From the NCBI GenBank assembly GCA_905221605.1, contig CAJNDS010002157.1:730001-792000 (forward strand): 62,000 nucleotides of DNA, written 5' to 3'. The DNA is from Symbiodinium natans (Eukaryota; Sar; Dinophyceae; Suessiales; Symbiodiniaceae). The notes below the pieces were generated by a model. It searched no databases, was not told where the DNA came from, and saw only the letters and a program-made list of their open reading frames with translations. Position 1 is the stretch's first letter; the number at the start of each line of letters is the position of its first letter. A program made the translations under genes and the position numbers. Below are positions 42,401 to 54,400 of the stretch, piece by piece.

Positions 42401-45400
42401 GCTGAGGCCACAACAACTAAGCCCTGAAAGATAGACGACGCCTTTAAGGGAATATGAGGGGGGGAAGAGTCTGGTTTAGGCTTTAGGTCTTACGGTCTAC
42501 TAAGGGCTAAGGTTTGGGGTTTAGGGAGGTTCGGACAGGCATTTAGGGGATCTTGATGTTGTGGCCGGCGACGCGACATCAGGGTTGCCAAAAACTATAG
42601 GATACTTTGGGGAAGCCGAGGCCCTAACCCTAAAACCCTAACCCTAAACCCTAAACCCTAAACCCTAAACCCTAAACCCTAAACCCTAAACCCTAAACCC
42701 TAAACCCCGAAGCCTGAACCCTACGCCTACCCCCTAACCCTAAATCCTAGATCCACATAAGCACAGCCTCCCGATCCAGCTGCCTGTTTAAGGCAGCTTC
42801 GCCCCCCATGAGTAGGGTGTAGGGTGTAGGGTGTAGGGTGTAGGGTGTAGGGTGTAGGGTTTAGGGTTTAGGGTTTAGGGTTTAGGGTTTAGGGTTTAGG
42901 GTTTAGGGTTTAGGGTTTAGGGTTTAGGGTTACCTCCTGAAGCCCGCATCTCTGAGTTCTGAGGGCTGGGCCACGGCGATCTCGTGCGGCTGATACTCGC
43001 AGCACAGCGTGGTGCGGAAGGAGTCGTTCAGGTAGTTCCTCTTCGGGTCGGGCACCCTAAACCCTAAACCCTAAACCCTAAACCCTAAACCCTAAACCCT
43101 AAACCCTCTTCGGGCTGCACCCGCAAGACTCAAGATCCCTACTTGGAGGTTCAGGGTACTTATTAACCCAATACTAACCGTATACTTATACCCGAGTTAT
43201 AACCATATTCGGGCACTTAAGGGGCCTATATATAAGTGGGGTATAAGTACCGCTATAACTCGTTCATAAGTACCATGAACCTGCAAGTAGACCCCTAAAA
43301 CCGAATCTCCAAAACGGCCTCGGCTCTTGCGTTAGGTGGAGGCTCTCAGGTTGAGAGGGTTTGGGGACTACTTACGCAGGGCTTGCCTATGGCCCCTACT
43401 AAGTCGCAGCACCCTAGACCCGAAACCCGAAACCCGAAACCCTAAACCCTAAACCCTAAACCCTAAACCCTAAACCCCCCGCCCCCCGTGCACAAAACCC
43501 CCTGGCGCGCACCATGCCATCTGCGCCAACTCGCGCACTGAGCCGACATGCCTGGGCTCAGGCTGCTCGGGGTTTAGGGTTTAGGGTTTAGGGTTTAGGG
43601 TTTAGGGTTTAGGGTTTAGGGTTTAGGCTTTAGGGTGTAGGGCTAGGGTTTAGGGTTTGGGGGTTTAGGGGTTTAGGTTGAAGGTTTACGGTTTAAGGTT
43701 TAAGGGTTACGGGTTCAGGGTTGCGGACAGGCCCATGGGCTGCTCGACACGACTGGCCATCTCACAGCCAGCATGCCTTCCACGAATTCCATGCTCGCCT
43801 CGAAGCGCGCCAAGATGCCTGCTGCAAGGTGGCCTGCATCGTGACATCGACGCCGCCATCGACAGTGCCATTCTGCACGCTGCTGCCCGGGCCGGCGTCC
43901 TCGAAGAGTGCAGCTTGGCTCCGTGGGTACGTCCCGGCTTCCCTTGGCCTCGAACGGATTAAGGGTGTAGGGTTTAGGGCTTAGGGTTTCGGGTTTTAGG
44001 GTTTAGCTTTACGGGTTACGGGTTACGGGTTAAGGGTGTAGGGTTTAGGGGTTTAGGGTTTAGGGGTTTGGGGTTTAGGGGTTTAGGGGTTTAGGGGTTT
44101 AGGGTTTAGGGTTTAGGGTTTAGGGTTTAGGGTTTAGGGTTTAGGGTTTAGGGTTTAGGGTTTAGGGTTTAGGGGTGTAGGGTTTATAGGTTTAGGGGTT
44201 TAGGTTTACGGGTTACGGGTTATGGGTTAGGGGTTCAGGGGTCTAGGTTGAAGGGTTAAGGGTTACGGGTGTAGGGTATTGGATTTAGGGTCAAGGGTTT
44301 GGGGTTTCGGGCTTTAGGTTCAAGGGTTATGGGTTAAGGGCTAAGGGTGTGGGGTTAAGGGTTTAGGGGTTTATTAGGTTTAATGGTTTAGGGTTTAGGA
44401 TTTGAGGTTTAGGGGTTGAGGCTTTCGGGTTAAGGGTTTAGGGTTTAGGGTTTAGGGCTTGGGGTTTAGGGCTTAAGGGTTTAGGTTTAAGGGTTCAGGG
44501 TTCAGGGTTAAGGGTTCAGGGGTGTAGGGCATAGGGTTAAGGGTTTAGGGGTTTAGGTTTAAGGGTTAAGGGTTAAGGCTTAAAGGTGTAGGGTTTAGGA
44601 TTTAGGGGTTTGGGGTTTAGGTAGGGGTTTTGTGTTTGGGGGTTTAGGGGTTTAGGGTTTAGGGTTGAGAGGTTACGGGTTTAGGGGGTTCAAAGGGTAT
44701 GGTGTTTAGGCTATTTTTGAGAGAGTAAGGTTTTCGGGTTGAGGGTTTAGGGGGGTCGGAAGGTAGGCTATATTCAGCTCAACAGCTCAGACCCTCAATC
44801 TACGATTTCCCCCCCCCCCCCCTCTCGCCCTCCCCCCCGCCCCCCAAAAACACCAAGAAAAGAAAGATAAGCCTCCCTATATTGCCCTCATGAGGAAGAA
44901 GATTTTTGCTTTCCCTAAACCCTAAACCCTAGACCCCAAACCTTGGGGGGGGCCTAAACCCTAAACCCTAAACCCTAAACCCTAAACTCTATCTCCAAAG
45001 GCCTCAACCCCCCAGTCGCTATAAAAGGGAAGGGCCCAACGTCTGCAGGGGGCGCTTAAGAGCTTTAGGGCGTAGTGTAGGATTTAGGATTTAGGGTTTA
45101 GGATTTAGGATTTAGGAGTTAGGAGTTAGGATTTAGGATTTATAGAGGGGGGTTTAGGGCTTAGGGCTTAGGGCTTGGAGCCCACCTTGAAGGGAAGACA
45201 AGATGCATCATGCGCCGAAGGAACTGCAGTAGATACCTGGTGCGTTGCGGGGGCCGGCGTCCGGGTTGTGGCGCACCAGGGATATGTGGGCGGGGTGCCC
45301 CTTTTGTCTACACCAACTACTAGTGTCGCTTTTTTTTATAGGAAAGCCAAAATAGGTCCTAACTTTGGGACATGTACTTCACCAACATTAGTCGGGAGGA

Positions 45401-48400
45401 GACCTGCGTGCCCCGGAGGGTCACACTGCAGTGTGCACGGTGCAGCTGTTGTCACAGGTTTCGAGATGCATTCATGGTGCGTACCAGGCTCACCGTTCTA
45501 CATTGAAGTGCACGAATGCCAGCAGCCCCATGCCAAACAGCCGATACACCCTCAAAGAAGGCCCTGTGAAGACCCCCATGCACCCCAAGCAGCAATATGG
45601 TATTCTGCAGAAACAAAGAAAGACCGTCTTACTATTTTACCGTAGCTGAAGCCTTCGAATACCCACCACGCTACAACCTCAAATACCACATCCACTCAAC
45701 CTTACCACTGCCCCAAAAGCAGCACTGCCTGTGAGGCGACTGCAAGAAGGTGGACATCGCGAAGCCAAACTCCTCTTCGCTAGTCTCAAAGACTCTTCTG
45801 AAACGAGGTTCTCCAGCAACCTAGGAGAAAAGAAGGTGCCGTTTTTGTGGTTTACTTAAGACCCCGCCCCACCAAAAAAAGTAACAATAGAGCAACAATA
45901 AAGAATATAAAAAAGGAAACCAAACTAACATTATTTTACTTCGAACATCCCCACCTTGCTCCTCGTTAAAAGGAAAGAGCGCGAATAAGATGTTCAAACA
46001 AAGACACATTGATTCAAATACGCTTTCTTCGTTTTTGCTTGTAATTGGGGTTGGGCACTCCAGGGAGTCTCTGGGGCTGGGCACTCCAGGAGTCTCTAGG
46101 GTTGGGCACTTCAGGGGGTCCAGGAAGTCTCTGGGGTTGGGCACTCCAGGTTCTCCAGGGTCTCTGGGGTTGGGCACTCCAGGGAGTCTCTAGGAGTAGA
46201 CCGGGCGAGGCGAAGAGTTTAGGGCGAGGAGAAGAGTCGAGTTTTACATCTAACAACCCCACACCGAAGGCGGGGAATAAGATAAGGAAAGCACGGCCCT
46301 TACTAGGACACAGAAAACACAACCTAGGCCCGAGCTCAAAACCCAGTCATGCCCCCTCCCCCCGGCCCGAAGGCTGAATCTGTTGAAGTCCACGGACCTA
46401 AGGAAGATTAGAGGGTTTAGGGTTTAGGGTTTAGGGATATCTGTTCTAGGGATTCTGGGGCATTAAGAAGATTAGTGTTGGGATTTTGCTGACGCCGCAC
46501 GCGCCCTGCATTTTGCAGAGGGGTTTCAGCTGAGCTCCTTGAGAATCTGGCGCTCCACTGTGATGATGGCCTGTGCAGAAGTGGTTCCTAAACCCTAAAC
46601 CCTAAACACTAAGCCCTACACCCTAAACACTAAACCCTACACCCTGACGAATAGCTACATCGGGCGCCAAGGATGTCGAAAGACAAGAGTTTTCACAAAT
46701 GAAAGAACATCTTCAAAGCGGTTTGAGTTTAGGGTTTAGGGTTTAGGGTTTAGGGTTTAGGGTTTAGGGTTTAGGGTTTAGGGTTTAGGGTTTAGGGTTC
46801 ACCAGAAATGGTCATGGCAGTGCCTTAAACATATGATCAGCATGCCCTAAACCCTAAGCCCTAAACCCTGAACCCCGAACCCCTAAACCCCTAAACCCCT
46901 ACTCCCTAAACCCCAAACCCTAAACCCCAAACCCTAGCCCTAAACCCTAAACCCTAAACCCTAAACCCTAAATGCCGTAAACACAAAGCCTCGAGTCTCC
47001 TCCTCACACCCCCGAAGCCCAAAACCCTCGAAAGCTTTAAGCAACAGTACACTCAACAGGCCCCAAACTTTGGGTTTAGGGTTTAGGGTTTAGGGTTTAG
47101 GGTTTAGGGTTTAGGGTTAAAGGTTCAAAACTTTTGGGGATCTGCCTACTCTTGGACCATAAATGGCCAAGATTCTCCCCTGCTAGCCCTGCCGATCTAC
47201 CCACTTCAAACCCTAAAGCCCAAAAAGCCTGATAACACTTAACCCCTAAAAGCCCCTAAATGCCCCTAAAATAACCCTAAACCCTAAACCCTAAACCTTA
47301 AACCCTGAACCCTGAACCCTGAACCCTGAACCCTGAACCCTACCCTGAACCCTGAACCCTGAACCCTGAAGCCTGAACCCTGAACCCTGAACCCTGAACC
47401 CTAAACCCTAAACCCTAAACCCTGAACCCTACACCCTGAACCCTAAACCCTAAACCCTAAACCCTAAACCCTGAACCCTGAACCCTGAACCCTAAACCCT
47501 AAACCCTAGCCACCTGCCGCATTTCCACGGCATCTCGGCTCTTGGGCTCCAAGTTCGGTGTGGGGCCGGCGAAGACCTGGGTCTTGCGTGTTGGGGTTTA
47601 GGGTTTAGGGTTTAGGGTTTAGGGTTTAGGGATTAGAGATTGAGGGTTTAGAGTTTAAGGTTTAACTAGGGTAAGGTTTTTTGGGATTGAGGGTTTAGGG
47701 TTTAGGGGTTGTGGGTTTAGGCCTCAGGGGTTTAGGGTTTAGGGTTTAGAGATTGAGGATCAGGGTTTGGGGATTGAGGGTTTAGGGTTTAGGGTATTTA
47801 GGAGGAGATTCAACATGGGAAGCCTAGATTTGGGGCGTTCAGAGTTCAGGGTTTAGGGGTTGAGGGTTTAGGGTTTAGGATCAGCCACTTCAGCTTAACT
47901 GGCACTTGGATGGCCTTAGGGCGATTGCCATAGCCAAACCCCCAAGACAGAACCCCTCAACTTCTGCACCCTAAAGCCCTGAGCCCGAGCATCCGAGACC
48001 CTGCAACTCACTGAACCCTATAAAGAAAATAGTAAATCCTAACCCTAAAACCCCTACACCCGCTACGCCCTCTACACCCTCAAGACCCCAACCCTACCGC
48101 ATCAGAACCCAGTAACACCCGATCTTCGGCTGGCGTCTGTTCTGAACCCCCCCCCCCCCCGCCTCCCCCACCCATTTTGTGGAGTTGCCTGGCCTTAGCC
48201 CTACACCATTTACCCTTTACCGGCGGTCGTATTTTCCTTCGCTTTTTGTTCGGTTCCCCGTTTCTTTGCCAGTTCCTTTCGTTTTTGATTTCGTTTTTGA
48301 TGGCGCTCCCTAAACTCTAACCGCTAAACCCTAACCCCTAGACCCCAAACCCTAAACCCTAAACCCTAAACCCTAAACCCTGAGCCCTAAGCCCTAAACC

Positions 48401-51400
48401 CTAAACTGACTTTGCCTCTTAAAGGAGCTCCCGGGCTCCATCGTCGTTTCAGCCCTTCCGGCGGCTCCGGGTCCACTGCATATGGGTAGTTCTTCTAAAT
48501 TTCGGGTCCCTTATTGGGATCCCTTTGTACAGGGCTTCGGGTTTAGGGTTTAGGGTTTAGGGTTCAGGGTTTAGGGTTTAGGGTGATAAGGGGTACCCCA
48601 AAAAGGGGCCCGTATTGACGAAACTACCCCGATCGCTCGCTGAAGGACAAGGAAAAAAAAACGTTGGCAGTTGCACGTTGCGGGGCATGCGTCCATTGAT
48701 TCAAGCCCATCAGGTCCTCTAAACCACGAATTAGGGTTTAGGGTTTAGGGTTTAGGGTTTAGGGTTTAGGGTTTAGGGTTTAGGGTTTAGGGTTTAGGGT
48801 TTAGGGTTTAGGGTTTAGGGTTTAGGATGCTTTAGGTTTAAGGATCAGGCTTCAGGGTCTATAGGGTCTACTTATCAAGCTGTTTGAGGCAGCTGCCGGC
48901 TGTCCATCCTCCTCCATAGACCGCATGTGGAGTCGATAGAAGACCAGAATAATGTCTTTGAGCCTTCGAAGTTTAGGGTTAGGCGGTTTAGGGTTTAGGG
49001 GTTAGGTTTTGGGGTTTAGGGTTTCGGGTTTAGGGCTGAGGCACTAGAGAGTTTGGGGTTTCGAAAAGTGTTTGAAGCTAATTGGGTGGTAGAATTAGCG
49101 CGCCGTCTAGAGGTAGTTAGGGCAGTAGCTATGTTCCCAGATTGATTTTGTGGAGCAGCCCCAACATCCCACACCCTAAACCCTAAACCCTAAACCCTGA
49201 ACCCTCAACCCTAAACAAAGTTCAAAAGGGCCGTCCTGGTCTTCCTAGGATTCGCGGCGTTGGAGAAAGGATTTCGGGCGATAGTCGGACAGTCATCACA
49301 GCCACGCATTCACCTGTCGTCCTGCAAGACAGGACACAACCCACCTAGGTCAAACTGCGGGTGCATCAAGAACCTGCCTAGATGCCGTAGGGTAGTACTG
49401 CAAGTAAAGCCAATGGAAATACAAATCCCAGTACGCACGCCAGCCAATCGACAACCACTCCCTGGATCTTGACCATTGTTGATTTAGGTCCAACATACCG
49501 CCAAGACGGCGGTTTCGGCCAAACAAGGCTTGGCCAAACAGTGAAATTGCAGAGTTTTTTTGATATGTTGGCGCGCTTCACGCAAGACGGCCTCCAGCTG
49601 CCAGTAGAAGGCGTAAATCCTCTTGGCACAACTGTCGGGCTGCCGCGATCAATCGCTTCTTCTTCTTCTTCTTGCGGTCTCTCTTCGATTTCGTCGCACT
49701 TGGCTTGGGTGCGCGTGGAGAGCGCCGAAGAGGCCCAGAGTCCCTTGGAGCCCTTAAACCCTTAACCCCCGAAACCCTGAACCTACCTCCACCTGGTGAG
49801 CCTGCACACCCAGAGCCCTCTGCAACCGCTCCGCAAGACATGGCAAGACTCACAAACTTCGTTCGGGTCCTAATCGGGCTGAGGGTTTAGGGCTCAGGGC
49901 TCAGAATCCTGCACCCTGTAAACTCAAAACCCCTAAAGCCCGAAACCCTAACCGCCTTCTTCTCTAAACCCCTAACCCTGTTTCTAACAAGCCTAAACCC
50001 AATGGACTAAACCCTAAACCCCTAAACCCCTGAACCCTAAACCCCTGAACCCTAAACGCCCAAAATTCCTAAACCCCTAACCCCTACACCCCTACACCCC
50101 TAAACCCCTAAACCCCTAAACCCCTGAACCCCTGAACCCCTAAACCCCTACACCCCTGCACCGCTAAACCCCAAACCCTAAACCCTAAACCCCTCAACCC
50201 CTCAACCCTAAACCCTGAACCCTAGAAATTCGGGCCGGGCCTCCTTTGGGCCTCTTCGATCTTGCAAGCGAGGAGCAGCGATGCCTCGGGACTCACCCGG
50301 ATGTTTGGGGTTTAGGGCCTACATTCTAGCGAGTTTAGGGTTTAGGGTATAGGGTTTAGAGTTTAGGGAGTTTAGGGAGTTCAGGTTCAGGGTTCAGGGG
50401 AATTAGGGTTCAGGTTTAGGCAGGGGGCTTCGGGGTTTGGGGAGTTTAAGGGGTTTCGGGGGTTTGCGAGTTTAGGGGTCAGGCTTAGGATGAGGGGTTA
50501 GGGATTTCGGTTGGGGTTTGTAAGCCTGATGTGTGTATTGCCTGTTTATATAAAGCCCTTAGCCCTGAGCTCTAAACTCTCGACCCTTTACCAACTTGTC
50601 GACGCCCCAGTTTCCTAAACGCTAAACGGGCTAGTTAAACCCTAAACCCTAAACCCTAAACCTAAAACCCTAACCCCTGAACCCTAAACCCTAAAGCCTA
50701 AAGCCTAAAGCCTGTACCCGACAAACCCACTGGTATATCAAAGACCCCTAAACCCTTAGCTCAAGCGCGCACACGCAGTCTATTAAGGGAACGCATGAAA
50801 GCAAAACATGGCAAGTATATGGGGGGCTTACGAAATAAGGTACCCTTAATATGGACCCCAAATAGTAGGATCCCCTTGCCCTAAAGACCCCCAAAAAGGC
50901 TACCCCTCATTCCGGAACTTCCCCCCCCCCCCCCCCATATTGCTACTCCATTCCTACCCAAGGCCCATGCCGCTGCGGCAACGCGGACGTCGAAGTCCGC
51001 AAGCGACCTTCCGGATCACATGCTTTTAGGGTTTAGGGTTTAGGGTTTAGGGTTTTGAGAGCAAAAGAAAAGCTCATTGAGGCCAAGGAAGGAAGAAACA
51101 GCGGCCAGGATCTTGCCCGCAGTAGTTGTGTTAGTCTATCGCGCTTGCATGAGGCTGAAAGCTTCGCGGAGGAGTCCTAGCACCACGAAGATGATCTCAG
51201 GCACGGTTAAGGTTTAGGGTTTAGGGTTTAGGGTTTAGGGTTTAGGGTTTAGGGTTTAGGGTTTAGGGTTTAGGGTTTAGGGTTTAGGGTTTAGGGTTTA
51301 GGGTTTAGGGTTTAGGGTTTAGGGTTTAGGGTTTAGGGTTTAGGGTTTAGGGTTTCTCGATTCAACCCTAAACCCTAGATCCTCAACCCCACCCGCAGTC

Positions 51401-54400
51401 CGCTGAAGTCTGCAGAAGAGGCATTCGAACCCTAAACCCCACAAACTCAAAACCCCAACAAGAGCCGATCGTGTCCGACACGACCCTATATCCTAAATCC
51501 TGAACCCGAAAACCCCTAAGGGCCTTCTAAAGAAGAAGCGTTGGAAGATGGTGGCCCCACTCACCTTGTGCTTCAACATTCAAGGTAAAGAGCTCACAGG
51601 CGGGGCATCGAAAGATTGTCCGTTCGTCCTGAGACGGGAATGTAGGGGTCGGAAGAATTACTAACAATATTCCCTTAAGGTCCCTTTATATCTTCTGTAA
51701 CAGCCCCCCCCCCCCCCCCCAAAAAAAAAAAAAAAAAAAAACCTATTCTTATTTATTTAGGCCCCATAGTACGGCCCCGCATAATTCCAAGCTTGGACAA
51801 TAAAATTCACATGAAAGACAGCTTCCTGAAGTGAAGACAAGAGGTTCAGAGCTCGTGCCTGCAGAGGCCCTACCCATGATTTGGGGATAGAATGAACATG
51901 CAAGTCTTGCTTGTTTGGGCCTATTCCCAATGAGGGCTCCCCCTTCTGTACCCCCAAACCCTAAACCCTAAACATACCCCTTGTATACCCTATACAAATT
52001 AAGGGCCCATATTTCAGAACCCTTTTAGAGGCGGTATGGGACCATACTAAGGGCCCATGAAACAACCCTTAGAAGCCCTCAAACCCTGAACCCCTCGTTC
52101 TTGGAAACCCCCGCTTCGGAACATCTGCCTACGTTCTGCTCGGCACGGGGGGGGGGGGGTTAGGGTTTAGGGTTTAGGGTTTAGGGTTTAGGGTTTACGG
52201 ATTAGGGTTTAGGGTGTAGGGTTTAGGGGATTTTATGGGATTGAGGAAGCGTTGACAACCGGAGCGGCACGGAGCGGCAAGGCCTCCCAACAGTTGAGGT
52301 TTAAGGGTGTAGGCTTGGGTCTGGTTTTCAGGTTACTTTCTCAATTTTGTCCGGATTACACTGCCCACAACAATGTAACAAGGCTCGAACCCTACTTTTC
52401 AACTGCTTCGCCCGAGGGGTTGACTGCAGGTTTCGGGTGAAAAGGCTTCTCCCCGAAGCCAATTGTAGAAGGGTTTAAGGTTTAGGGTTTGGGGTTTGGG
52501 GGTGTAGGGGCTCACCTGCATCCCCGGGACCTACCTACGATCTTGCCTGTCATATTTTGGGATGTTCCCCCTTATACTAACCGTCCTTAAATAGGTCTCA
52601 TAATAGGGGCGGATACTAAAATCCCTATGAAGGACTGTTAGTATAAGGGTGAACATCAAAAATCATATACATAGAACATTGTGTTGGGTCAGGAGTGGGG
52701 ATGGAAGCGGCATTCTAAACCCTCCACCCTGAACCCTAGACCCCAAACCCTCAACCCTCAACCCTCAACCCTGAACCCAAAACCCAAAACCCTACATCCT
52801 ATACCCTGAACCTCAAACCCCAAACCCCAAACCCCAAACCTTGAACCCTCTAAATGGGATGACGACCCGCAACCCGAAAAACCCTCAGCCCTAAGCTCGC
52901 GCTGTGTGCGCGACGCACGTGGACTGCGGCAAGCGGAGGAGTATGGAGGCACGCTGGATAAGGACCTTCGAGTCTCCCTTTCAAATTTTAAGTTAAGGGA
53001 TTAGGGTTTAGGGTTTAGTTTAGGGTTAGTGGTCAGTCTCCCTTTTCAAGCTTAGGCTTCGGCTGCAGGCTTAGTTGCTCAGTTCAGAAGCCCCCCAAGA
53101 AGTGTGCGCTTTCGGTTCTAATAGGGGATTGTAGTACTCCAAAAAGTGTACCCACTGAGCTACTAAGTAGGATCCAGGGTTTGGGGTTTAGGGCTGGGTC
53201 CGGTGTTGGGACTCTAGATCTTAAAAAACTTCCAAAAATCTCAACACCCTAAACCCGGGCCTAAGAGAGGTTTCGGGTTCAGGGTTGAGGGTTTAGGGTT
53301 TAGAGGCTAGGGTTTAGAGGTTAGGGTTTTGGGTTCAGGGTTTGGGGGTTCCGAGCGTTTGAGGCTCAGTGTTTACACTCCCTTAACCCTGACTTCGGCA
53401 GTCGAGAATGCAGCCTCTGGCACTGTTGAAAGGAGCTTCTATGGGAACCCCAAACACCTTGTATTCCTACCATATGCCTCGTATATTCCGAGGGCCTGAC
53501 TGGTGGGCCAGAGGACACGTCCCAAGAAATTGCCCTGCACTGCTCCCCAAGTTAGGGTTCAACCCAGAATTCTCTACACCTAGGGTAGGAATAACTACTA
53601 CTAATATTCTCTTATAGTCCCTTTGTAATTCACTGCAATAACCTCCAAAACCCTATTCTACCTCCACCCTACACTGTCTTGGGCTCCCACCGCACCAAAA
53701 GCACGTGTCTCGCGCTCCGTTTCCTGGCTCGCAAAGGGGGGGGCGCGGGATCCCTTGGCACAGAAATTCCCCGATAGCCCTTGACCCTAAAAACCCTGAA
53801 CCCTGCCCCTAGACCCTAAATCCTAAATCCTACTCCCTGAACTTTAAACCCAATACCCCTACTCTAAACCCTAAACCCGAAACACCCTAAACCCTAAACC
53901 CTATAAACCCCTAAACCCTATAACCCGTAACCTTAAACCCTAAACCCCACACCTTAAGCCGTTTAAACCCTAAACCCGAAACACCCAAACTCTTAAGGCA
54001 ACACTCCGCAGCTGAGACGGGGCGCCTGGTCGATGCCATCCTCCTCGTTCAAAGGGCACTTTTAGGGGAGGGGGCGGGGGGGGGGGGGTTGGTTTAGGGT
54101 TTAGGGTTTAGGGTTTAGGGTTTAGGGTTTAGGGTTTCTTTACAACTTTATGCAGCCAGCAAGCCAGGCTCATCCCAGGGGCTTGTACGGCGACAGGAAC
54201 AATTCCAGGCCATCTGCCCTTGAAACCCTCTCGTGGCTGCAGCTCGGTTTTGCCAAGTCAAACCGGAGTCAATTCTGGCGGCAAATGCGGCTCGATGACG
54301 TCGAGGCGTGCTTGGTGAACATCAGCACATGCGTGCTGCGTGCAACCAGTCGAGCGCAATGTGGCCCGGACGGCCATCGCCAAAGGCATTGCCCGTCGAA

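Noticed and set aside
45175-45645. Longest ORF (156 codons, plus strand) as a gene
   Set aside because: It overlaps a well-supported minus-strand cyclin exon, has no recognisable motif, and has irregular composition; judged a shadow.
48420-48490. Exon reading YPYAVDPEPPEGLKRRWSPG in the cyclin gene
   Set aside because: Coding-like on the minus strand, but the adjoining cyclin exons (48909 and 47514) already join in phase and in the right protein order without it; may be an alternative exon.
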